Assembly: GCA_036873755.1 (NCBI GenBank)
Contig: JAVTVY010008188.1
Location: 368,837 to 432,836, forward strand
DNA length: 64,000 nucleotides
Reading direction: 5' to 3'
Source: Hanleya hanleyi
Taxonomy: Eukaryota; Mollusca; Polyplacophora; Lepidopleurida; Hanleyidae
Part shown: positions 46,725-56,114 of the stretch, piece by piece
Position numbering within the stretch: the first letter of the stretch is position 1
Layout of the letters: every line of letters starts with the position of its first letter
Notes under the pieces: model-generated
Database searches by the model: none
The model's input: only the letters and a program-made list of their open reading frames with translations
Told to the model about the DNA's origin: nothing
Position numbers and translations under genes: made by a program

Positions 46725-47745
46725 TAGAGGTGGGAAAATTTACTAAAAAGCAAGCATTCGGCTCCACAGGAAAGCTTTCCTCGTCTCCAAACATTCAGAA
46801 TGAGAATATGGTAGATTTTCGGGCGTAGCCTTAATATCTCAGCCGCCCTTCCATTGCAGGTGTTCTTGTGGAGATTATGAAGTATCCACACGGCCATTAG
46901 CACCGATTTAAGCGGCATTAGATACGCAAGCATGGGAGCTGTGATGACAGATCAGCCATAAAAAATAACTCATTTGATGTTAATGGATGAGTATCGAGGA
47001 CGTCTGATGGAATAATCGCTTCAGCATGGGGTAAACCTGTTAAATGCAAGAATACCCTGAAAACCTAACCGGTAATGCCCGACGTCGTACGGCTTAAATT
47101 CCTACCAAACCAATAAGCCTACACATATTTATCGAATGACATGTAAAGAAGGCGAGCTTCGGGGACTAACATTCCACCAGAAGAATACTGCCATATGCAA
47201 ATAATAACGTGGTATGCAAGAGGTGGGAAAAATTGACGACGTCTGGCGACTAGCAACGATATTACTCAAAATGAAAGCTTCCCTCGGCACCTCACATTCA
47301 TACTCGAGAATACGGTGAATTTTCGGACGTAGGTTCAGTATCTCAGCCGCGTTTTTATTGCAACTGTTCATGTGGAGACTATAAAGTATCCACACGGCCC
47401 CTAGCACCGGCTTAAGCCGGCTCGGGAGCTGTGATGACAGATCAGATTAAACGAATAACTCATCTGATGTTAATCGATGAGCATCGAGGACGTCTGATGG
47501 AATAAACGCCACACCATGGAGTAAAGCTGTTAAATGCAAGAATACCCAGAAAAGCTAACCTGTAATACCCGACGTCGTATGGCTTAAATTTCCGGCCAAA
47601 ACAACAAAACATACACAGATTTGTCGAATGACGTGTACAGAGGGCGAGCCTCGGGGACTAACAGTCCGCTAACGGAATACTACCATATACAGGTAATAAA
47701 TTGGAGCGATATTGGAGAGGTGAAAAAACTTGACGATGTCTGGCG
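46725..47745 (+). repeat. Family D, two tandem units of about 0.5 kb
   Basis: Anchors repeat at offsets of 491-505 bases: TATCTCAGCCG (46834, 47339), GATGACAGATCAG, GACGTCTGATGGAATAA, CCCGACGTCGTA and CGGGGACTAAC (47160, 47652). A third, solitary copy is at 2584-2990. Minus-strand frames in the two units encode related peptides (AVWILHNLHKNTCN and AVWILYSLHMNSCN). These could be coding remnants but have stop-interrupted surroundings. Confidence 0.75.
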
Positions 47746-48135
47746 ACTAAAAAGCAACATAGTTCGCCACTATATCAAGAAGGGTTGTGCGATGCGATTA
47801 TCAACCGAGCTATGTTACACGGTGTGAACTGACCAGTTCATTCTCCAGTCCTTCGGGAAATAACCTGAGTAACCATACTTTCATCCGTGGGGTCTTGAAA
47901 TGTCGAATCCATAATTTATGACAGTCTTATGCTCAGTTTCAATCCACAAAATATCATGCCCCTATACCGGAAGATCAGATTCATCGAATTTAATCCATGT
48001 ATCAGCCTAAACCGGTGAAATGTCAACCATGCACGTATATATTATGCCAGTTCGCAGTCTGATCGAAAGACCGCCTGTCCTTCAATAGTGTATAGTTTTA
48101 TTACTAACTTAAATAAAACAAGTACTGCAGTTTAA

Positions 48136-48628
48136 CCCTAGCTGGCCTGGGATTTTTGGGACCTGTACACGTTGAGCTAGGGAAGCTTACCACGCTTTAC
48201 CGTTGGGTAAAGCTCTACCAGAAAATATAAACAAAACTCCAAAATAGCCGCTTTGGCGACGTCATCGAAAAAAGCATTGTTTGATCGAATTTGGTTCAGA
48301 TTTTTCGATTTTGTTTTTATTTATGTAATATCTTCGCAAAAACTGCATGCTAAATTAAAAAAATATTAATTTTATGTGAAATAAAATAGTTTTTTTGCAT
48401 TTTTTCTCGCGAAAAAGCAGACATTTTGAAGAAAAATGATGAAAACACTACTTTTCTGGTACACTAAGTGGCCGCTATCTTGAATTTACCCATGAGCCTC
48501 TGCTCATCGGGTTATGCAAATAGGCTCTAAATGATCCCAATATGATAATCTGCAAAGCCACGGAGTGTCAGCCCTCTCATTATTGTCGTTCCGCAGATAG
48601 CACAGAAATGCTCCCATGCCTTGTAGTG
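48136..48628 (+). mobile_element. Family A MITE, copy A9
   Basis: The copy is 493 bases between TTAA at 48132-48135 and 48629-48632. The left end is CCCTAGCTGGCCTGGG; the right end is eroded (CCCATGCCTTGTAGTG). Lacks the G/C homopolymer near the left end and has only one partial TGACGTCA-like site. Confidence 0.8.
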
Positions 48629-49045
48629 TTAACCCGAACATTCTCTGCATGAGTACGGCGATGTAGAATCACTAAATACACCGTATATCAGCAATATGTG
48701 GTATCTATAATGTGACACAAAAGAAGGGATGAAGCAAGGCACCAGATCAGCTTAAGATAAAGAGAAGGCGTCTTACTACGACTGGATATGAAGTTTTCGC
48801 TATAGATTCGATATTTCTTGCCGTTCTAAACGAGTCCGCACATTGATTGGTTGGCCTAAGAGCAGCATGATTAGCCTATAGCATTGGGCCCTGCTTCGGA
48901 GGGCCAATGTCTGGCTAATCCAAGGTACGTGTTTGACGGCAGATTTTGAGATCGAGAACGAGGCCATGCTTACGTCACGGAACCGGACACACGTGGTTTC
49001 GGGGATTTCTGACAGATCCAGCATGGCGGAGAACAGAGAACAGAG

Positions 49046-49258
49046 ATGGCAACTCCGCTGAAAGTTTTTTTAATACAATCAGAGGCAGGGAAAAAGAAGA
49101 ACTTCGAGAATTTATTATTCAAATACGTCGAGTTACGTATAACTGAAGGGCAGATTTGCAGGACATGTGAAAGCGGACTGCTGATTATTGACAAGCGAGT
49201 GTCTGACTTGAAGTCAAAGTGCAGAGAGATTTCCGCTCACAGGCAGCAAATGAACTAA
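49046..49258 (+). CDS. Small ORF with CxxC motif, possible first exon
   Basis: The frame encodes 70 residues starting MATPLKVFLIQSEAGKKKNF and including ICRTCESGLLIIDKRVSDLK and a basic C-terminus. The ICRTCESG core followed by an amphipathic helix recalls N-terminal Cys modules seen in many uncharacterised invertebrate regulatory proteins, but it lacks a second Cys pair, so a zinc site cannot be assigned. It is transcribed toward the helicase remnant from the opposite strand, about 430 bases from its last recognised exon. It could be a short gene, a 5' exon or part of the same inserted block. Function unknown. Confidence 0.4.
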   Translation: MATPLKVFLIQSEAGKKKNFENLLFKYVELRITEGQICRTCESGLLIIDKRVSDLKSKCREISAHRQQMN

Positions 49259-49685
49259 CAACTGAAGAATCTCTGCAGAGATGGTAGCCTGATGGTAGCC
49301 TGATACGAGAGCGCCACATTGCTGCAGCTTGTAATACTGGGCAATGAAATTAGGGCCTGTTCATCAAGTTCATTCATTAATCATACATATTTGAGCTAAA
49401 CATTATTCCAGTCAATTTTTAGGTTCATAATATTCAGTGATTTGTGGTTGTGAATTGATTATTTATTCAATGCATGTCTACCAGCAAGGGTCAGTGCCAG
49501 TCCACAAATGATGAAGTTCTGTTACACATTCTATGTTTCATAACTCAAATTATCCTTTTCATGTAGGTGAATGAAAAAAAAATCAAAAAAGATTTGTGTG
49601 ACATATAGGGAAACAGAACTGAACATTTTGGGGCTGGATCACTGAATTGGAAATGTCTGCTGTTATTCTGGTAAAAAGTATTTAC

Positions 49686-49827
49686 ATTCCAAGGTACAGG
49701 GGACTCCAGCATGAACCACTTTTCTTATGTCTGGTGCATCCACCCCCATTCCGAATGCTTGAGTTGCAAACAGTAGCCTTATTCTACTGTTAGGATCATC
49801 CATACTCATTCCAATTTTCTCCTTCAT
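49686..49827 (-). pseudogene. RecQ-like exon 3 (motif V)
   Basis: The acceptor TAATCACAG precedes ATGAAG. The translation runs MKEKIGMSMDDPNSRIRLLF, then ATQAFGMGVDAPDIRKVVHA and GVPCTLE. The donor is GAAT|GTAAAT at 49685. It is too short to be in every open-frame list, but motif V (AFGMGVD) is diagnostic of RecQ helicases. No following exon was found. Confidence 0.85.
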
Positions 49828-51221
49828 CTGTGATTAGAAATAATAGAACACACAATCCAACATGAAATATGTAATAAATTAATGGGTCCATCCTTCATGC
49901 AAGTATCACAAGACAAAGGTGAGCAATGGTATGTACAAGCACGACAAGGAGTCCAGTCTGAGGCTTTTAAGTAATACAAAATCCTGTTAAAAAAAAGCTT
50001 ACATGAAAGACCAAATGTGTGATATGTGCAGACTCTGAGATGAGAAAAGACAAACTTCAGTTTAATTAATTATATTTATCAGGCCTTTGTATCATTGAAA
50101 AACGTATTTTCTATATTGAAAACAGACTATTGCACACCTTTCTCTTGTTCTTACATGAAAGACAGACCAAGTTTAATACAACCTACAGGAGACTCCGACC
50201 CAAAACTGACTGTCATGTTTGTTAAACAGCGAACACGATCATATATGTGATATCAGATGTAGATTTCACTTGTGAATCAGGCAAAGGTGTTGCAAAATGA
50301 CGTAAAAAAAAGAGAAAGGCTTGCTTTATGAATAAATATATTGAAGGAAGGAATGCTCATTTGACAACAGGCAATAATGGGCATGTATATCTATAGCTTT
50401 ATAGGATTGTCTTACAAGGCTACATTGTCATTGGTCAGAGTTCAATATATTAAATTAAAATATGGTTTCTTTGGCAAATTATTGTTGGCATATGAGACAA
50501 TCTGATGTCACCTGGTGATTTAAGAATGTGATAATGAAGGAATCAAAAGTTACTATGCAAAAAACAACATGTTTTAGCTCACATTTCAGATAGGCAAAGA
50601 ACTGGTCCATTTTATCATTGATGTTTATACCCATTTAAGGAGGTAATTCAGCATTGGTAAGTCTTATTGGTGTGTGTTAGGGAACTTGATATGTGAACAC
50701 AATACAATGATGTAGCTGTTTGTTTTGATGACTCTTCTGTAATACTAGCAGTAGTGTACATGTGAAGACTGTATATATATATAGTTGTGACGGCCAGTAT
50801 CTTTGAATTGTGATGACTAGAATGAACAACCAGGTTAAAGAATAGGAATTACAACAAGGTATTTTGTGTATTCTTGATGAAAGAATTTAACTGTGGTTAA
50901 AGTTGAACCAATAAAACATTCCAGTCTAGTTTAATCATGTGTTTCTTTCAATTAAAGTAGCCCACCAGCCTATTACTGCCTTCCGCCATTAGGAGAAGTG
51001 TACGTACTGTTAGCAGCAGATTTTAGGTCTCTGTGCCGAAGTAAAATACATGTAGAGCAAGGTGATGGAAGGGTGTCGCTGGGTTTCCCTATGTTGAACA
51101 GCACATAATGGGTTTTCTAATAAATAAGCATAGGACCCTCCCGCCGTCTCAAGAAAACGGGCGATGTGGCCCATGAGATGTTCAGCCATTAAGTGTGGAA
51201 CCACCCAAACAGAACGATTAC

Positions 51222-51887
51222 CTGTTGTGTGAGGGGTGCATGAAATTGTGCCACCTCTTGCACACCTGCACTAGTAACTACACCGGATGACAGAATCTTC
51301 ACGCCCAGTTCATTCCCATAGCCACATCATTTCAGTCCGGTATACACCACTGTTTTGTTGAAGGCTGGTCCCTCTCTCTTCAAGCGTTCCAACATAGGAG
51401 TGAATATCCTTGCATATGAATTTTCCTTATTGGAATCTGTCCCTGTCTCAAATCTCTGAGTAACAATGTACTTTATATTGGGTCTGTCAATCTGGTGAGT
51501 GGCCCGATAAGGTTTTTTCATTGCAAGATGATGGATGATTTCATCCTGCATTTTGAGAGTTGCAGTTGCTGTAAGAGCAACCATTATGGCTTTCGGAAAT
51601 ATTGCGCGAAGTTGTTCCACTTCTCTATATTTTGAGCGAAAATCTTCGCCCTCAAGATACAACAAAGTGAGCTTCATCCACAATGATGAATTTTACCCAC
51701 TTTGACCAGGAGGCTTTCTTCATTATTTCTAAGTTGGTTTTGTCCAAAATATCTTCTGGGTGGCCAAGAACGTAACTGAAATTCCCCTTTCTTAACACAT
51801 CAGGACTTGTCTTCACTTCATGACCATTAGACTCATCAGATGAAGATGTGGAATTGGGATTATCTTCACTGCTTTCCTCTGTAGTAT
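51222..51887 (-). pseudogene. RecQ-like exon 2 (motifs II-IV), two lesions
   Basis: The acceptor is TTGTTAG|AT at 51888, which completes the split Asp codon. An acidic Ser/Asn-rich insert precedes FSYVLGHPEDILDK and KFIIVDEAHFVVS. The frame then breaks at TGAGGG (about 51650-51655) and resumes at GEDFRSKYREVEQLR. ALTATATLKMQDEI and a KTVVYTGLK block follow, then an in-frame TGA, then CGYGNELGVKILSSG and EVAQFHAPLTQQ up to the donor CAG|GTAATC. Deleting one base makes the exon length fit phase 0 at the donor, matching exon 3. Confidence 0.85.
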
Positions 51888-52653
51888 CTAACAATAGAAA
51901 TTACATAAACATTAAGCTTATAGATTGTGTCTTTTGCAAACTAAATACATGTACATGCATTTCAGTCTCTGAAATTTGTAAATGTGTGCTTTATCAAAGA
52001 AGTGTCACTCTGAAATTAATTGGATATTAACATGATTAATCAATATTTAATTGCAAGGTTTTTGGTCCTGACAACTAAGTATGTCTTGTGGGTGCTCATA
52101 GTGGTAGAACTTTAAATCAAAGTTGATATTAAATTTTAATAATTTCCGGGTTTGTTCAACTTGTGATCTTTGATGTAAGCAAGCAAAAAAAAAAGGGGAG
52201 GGGGGGAATCCTAACTCTGTATGAACATTTATTTGCAAATGGACCTAACGCTGGAGATAATTGAAGTAATCACTTAATCTGTTGTTGTCAAGATAACTCT
52301 GAGCAACTGAAGCTTCTCTGTTGATGACTGTCACAGGGAATTGTATATTTGGTTTATTAACTGGGGATAATTTGAAATAGGAAATAGGTATTTCCAAATT
52401 CCGAAATTTTAATTATTTATTTGGAATGTTAAGTACCGGTATATTTATTTCTATTGTATGGTGAAACTTAAGAAATTTCCCCCCCCCCCCCCACCATACT
52501 CTGTTTTGGGGTATGATATTGGGGATAATTTTTCACCATACTTTTTTCTTCATTCAGTAAAACTAATAATAGTTAATAAATAAAACAAAGATAGCTCTGT
52601 GATGGCTGTGTAAACATTTGAGAGACAAACGAGCTCCTGTACTGGTACATTAC

Positions 52654-53026
52654 CTGTAGGCCTACCACCTGGCTTCAAACTAGTCTTTTTCAGCACCAAC
52701 ACGTCTGACCCCAATTTCTTTTTCTGTTGTTGAATGATAGCATTCAATGGGCTAACTAAGATCGTGTATGATTTCTGTACTGCTGCACTGGTGTCTGTAT
52801 CGCCCTGAGCCATAATGTCCGCATACACTGGAATCAGCTGAAATATAAGCGATTTCCCATACCCAGTGGGGAGAATCGCAAGGACGTCAACGTTCTCTTC
52901 GACGCATTTCTTAACGCATATGGCTTGCTTGGGTTTCATGAATGTATAAGGCTTCTCTTGTGTTTGATTCACAACAGCAAGAGCTCGCTTCAACATCATA
53001 TTCGTCCTGATATCGTCGGTCGCCAT
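52654..53026 (-). pseudogene. RecQ-like exon 1 (motifs 0, I, Ia)
   Basis: The ATG at 53026-53024 opens 124 codons plus one base. Motif I is AILPTGYGKSLIFQLIP (Walker A at residues 53-59) and motif Ia is VSPLNAIIQQ (91-100). The donor is ACAG|GTAATG at 52653. This exon is intact. Confidence 0.85.
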
Positions 53027-53284
53027 GATTGCTGTTTGAGGGAAGCCCTTTCATCCTAAAAATAGCGGCCAATGAGAAAGCTGGTCTCGATCCAAAATGG
53101 CGCGGATCGAACGACCAATCGCTGGCGGAGTTCTGGTACACTATCACTGTCTGTTAATACTTAAATTAATTGACAGTAATACAGTCTACAGCATGATATG
53201 CAAAAATATACATTCAAACATGGCGGCTATCTTATCAACTTAGGAAGATTTCTCAATAATTCTTCGTGTATCCTTTTGACTTAA
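53027..53284 (-). promoter_or_regulatory. Presumed helicase promoter region
   Basis: About 260 bases lie between the helicase start codon and family A copy A10, whose CRE-like TGACGTCA and YY1-like CAAGATGGCCGC motifs would be within about 450 bases of the start. An additional CAAAATGGCGCGGATCG (53093-53109) resembles a YY1-type element. This is inference from position only. Confidence 0.25.
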
Positions 53285-53881
53285 CCCTATCTGACCTGGA
53301 CTTTTGTGGGGGCGGGGGGGGGTGGCATTTCGATTCCCCCCCTCCCTTAATTATTTTTCTTACCTGATGACCTGGGAGGGGGGGAGGCGACTGTGAAACT
53401 TACCACACTATGCCCTTGGGTCAAGCTCTACCAGAAAATGAAAAAAAAAATCCAAGATGGCCGCTTTGATGACGTCATTTTCAAAAACGGCATTTTTTTG
53501 GTCGATTTTTCGGTCAGATTTTTCGCAATTTTTATTTATGCGATTTCTTCGCAAAGACTACATGATAAATTAGTAAATATTAATTTGATGTGAAATAAAA
53601 TAGTTTTTGCCCATTTTTCATCTCAGAAAAGCAGAAATTTTGAAGAAATAAGACAAAACATCAATTTTCTGGTACCCCACGTGGTCGCCATTTTAAATTT
53701 GCCCATGAGCCTCTGCTCGAGAGTTATGCAAATTGGTTCTAAATGACCCAAATAAGATAAACGATAAAGTCACAGAGTTTCAGCTCTCTATTTTTTGTTG
53801 TTCCGGAGATAAAGCAGAAAGTATGGTGGGGGGAATTTGCCCCCCGCCCCCCCCCCCATTCTCCCACCAGACCAGGTAGGG
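53285..53881 (+). mobile_element. Family A MITE, copy A10
   Basis: The copy is 597 bases between TTAA at 53281-53284 and 53882-53885, with ends CCCTATCTGACCTGG and CCAGACCAGGTAGGG. It has C and G homopolymers near both ends and a single TGATGACGTCA site (the palindrome is not duplicated as in A4, A5 and A7). Confidence 0.9.
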
Positions 53882-53885
53882 TTAA

Positions 53886-54059
53886 ACCATGCCACGAACT
53901 AAGGGTGTATTGTGGGTTATTTTTTTTGAAAATTGGGAAAACGAACGATAAAAAAAAACTTGCGTTCGTTTGATGTTTTTTGCACAGTTTCAGTTGCTGT
54001 TACCTGCCACATGGGGGAAAACGATCGAAAGTAATTCAGCCTGAGTGCCGTCTCACTAA
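53886..54059. other. Short spacer
   Basis: Nothing recognised between A10 and the tail of R4. Confidence 0.3.
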
Positions 54060-55160
54060 TTACAAGCGTCTAGTCCGTCATTCGTAATTCAGCCGTCGTC
54101 CATTGAAGAATATCCGCGTCCATAATCCAAAGACCTATTCCATAATCCATGTAACAGTATTAGGACCAAATTCAAAAGGACAATCAGAGCATACATAAAC
54201 ATAGGCTTGTTTCCTGCAAGAGAGAACAACAGTTTTCAATGATGCCGACAAGACATCACGATGTTAAAAAAATATAAAATCCGTATTGCTGATCAGTATT
54301 CTTAATCCATAATAATCGTTGTAAATTCGTCATCTAGACAATGATGTATCTCAGTCACGCTTTGATTGTGTCTGTTCACATGAACACCATGAGCATCTTG
54401 AAGTGCATGGGTTCACACGGCCCCTAGCCCCGGGTTAAGCCGAATGAGACACAAGTTACGAAACGTAACGCCATAGATCTTGCACGCTACGCTCCTATTT
54501 TGCTATCAGCATGCGATATGTATCACCATATTTGAGAAACTTTGAGTGGAGGCGCTTGTTGGAATAGCCCTGTTTTATAAGTTTCTGTAACAATGTTTTG
54601 TGACATTGATTAAAATCGTCACATTTCACACAGGATCTAGCAAATGCTACTAGGCGAGATATGTATACGCCACATGCAGGACCCACTGGAATATTACTAT
54701 CCAGAAAGGGATAGTGTACGATGTCGAATTTGTAATCATCTCTTTTGTCATAAAGTCGACGAGAGAGAATGCCCGCTTCATTTCTATGGAGATATAGATC
54801 TAAATATGACGTGCCTGTAGGGCTATCTGTAGTTTTCTTCAAATCCAGTGAAGATGGATATATATCCTTCACTGCGTCATTTATATAGCGATTATCCACA
54901 GCGAGAAGATCGCCTATATAGCGTTTGGTGAAAGAGAAGGAACGGACTTTGAATGGATCGGTTTTAAAAGCGCCTGCATATAGTCATATTTATGAGAGAA
55001 CAGATGCAGGTCAGCCAACACGGGTGCACAATTAGTACCCATTGGAATAGCCATATGCTGCTGATATATTGTGTTACCAAATTTCACATAGATATTTTTA
55101 ATGAGAAATTCAAGACACGCTCAAACACTGCTGGACTGGCGTAGACTATACATATGTAGG
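54060..55160 (-). mobile_element. R4: RT-encoding element, 5'-truncated, catalytic site mutated
   Basis: Going down the minus strand, RT motif B reads AIPMGTNCAPVLADLHLF (about 55053-55000). A frameshift follows, then FTKRYIGDLLAVDNRYIND, where the catalytic motif is YIGD (Gly at 54912-54914) instead of YxDD. The downstream frame (to 54495) has IYPSSLDLKKTTDSP, RRLYDKRDDYKFDIV, GVYISRLVAFARS and KFLKYGDTYRMLIAK, then the 3' UTR shared with R1, R2, R3 and R5. This is the most complete R copy. The RT type resembles Penelope-like elements in motif style, but I cannot confirm the clade; no GIY-YIG domain is visible. Confidence 0.75.
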
Positions 55161-55749
55161 CCGTTAAACCATGAATAACAGTGCTATATACTCTGTACTA
55201 ATTAACCGTATTAATACTGACCATGGTATGTGTAAATTCTGACTAGGAATAATATAAATAATCTGACGCCGAGATAGCATTTAATACGATCCGGGTCTGA
55301 CGCAGGGGTATCGGTTCAAGTCGGAGAAATAAATATGTGCATTACTTTCCTTTGTCTTCTGTAGCTTAACGCCAACATCTATTTACACGTGAAATTAATT
55401 TACTTCCCATCTAAACCTTACAGAATTTGTTATTGAATAATCGGATTATTTTATCCATGCCCACGGAGATTACGTCATGGGGTTGGATAATGCGATCATC
55501 ACATGACTGTATCATTGCGCCTTCCTTTCCCAGCGAACGACGAAATGATGGCAAACAGAGAATAAAGACAGTGGTTGTCTGAACAAGAAACAAATGCGTT
55601 GAATGTTTTTTTTTTCGGTGGTTTTCTACGAAGATCAAAACGATGGGTGCAGAACGGCTCGTTTTGTTTTGAACGTTTTATACGAACGAAGCAAAAACGA
55701 TAAATGGGAACGCTATCTTAAAATTTTATACAGGCAAAGACTATTGTCG
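55161..55749. other. No gene recognised
   Basis: AT-rich sequence. The 75-residue minus-strand frame at 55411-55638 has no domain. Confidence 0.3.
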
Positions 55750-55843
55750 TTAAGAAACAGTTACCATACCATTACATGAGACACAGGCAGCCAATTTCCT
55801 GTATATCTCTGCATTATGTGTTGGGAATGCTCTATCAGTCATT
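55750..55843. repeat. Second duplicated block, copy b, left part
   Basis: ACCATTACATGAGACAC, AGCCAATTTCCTGTAT and TGCTCTATCAGTCATT match 27050-27130. It is interrupted at about 55844 by the LINE and continues at 62850. Confidence 0.6.
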
Positions 55844-56114
55844 GAATTTTGAATTTTTTTTGAATTGAATTTATTCACCAAATAAATAATAAATAAATAT
55901 AAATGACACATTTACAATAATAGTACAGTAATGTTAAATATATATATATATTGGTAGATGATATAATTGGCGGGAATAAAACCCCTAAGGGCTTGTTCTA
56001 TCCCAGAATGAAATAGCTGTAATACTAAACCTTTCTACTGGGTGAAAATTGGAAAATAAAAACGGTTACGTTAAACATTAAACAATCCTTGCACTGGATG
56101 TGAAACAGGTCAGG

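Larger units (their letters stand above)
44950..48825. repeat. Segmental duplication, copy b (pairs with 23500-26720)
   Basis: This copy is collinear with copy a and contains two family A insertions (45169, 48136) absent from the matching sites in copy a. It also holds a tandem pair of family D units. Similarity stops after GATTCGATATTTCTT at about 48824, where the helicase-bearing block begins. Confidence 0.6.
49686..53026 (-). pseudogene. RecQ-family DNA helicase, disrupted and 3'-incomplete
   Basis: Three exons of a superfamily 2 RecQ-type helicase, an ATP-dependent 3'-5' DNA unwinding enzyme, are recognisable and joined by GT-AG introns whose phases agree. Motif 0 (FMKPKQ), Walker A (PTGYGKS), Ia (VSPLNAIIQQ), DEAH, ALTATAT, IV (KTVVYTGLK) and V (ATQAFGMGVD) appear in order. 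Exon 2 has an extra base at about 51652 next to a TGA where the family has Trp-Gly, shifting the frame, and a TGA at 51327-51329 in the conserved LK-x-CGYG context. No motif VI (Q..GRAGR), zinc-binding domain or RQC/HRDC domain is found downstream to 48.8 kb. Family A copy A10 lies about 260 bases upstream of the start. Sequencing error could explain one lesion, less easily all three. Confidence 0.8.
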
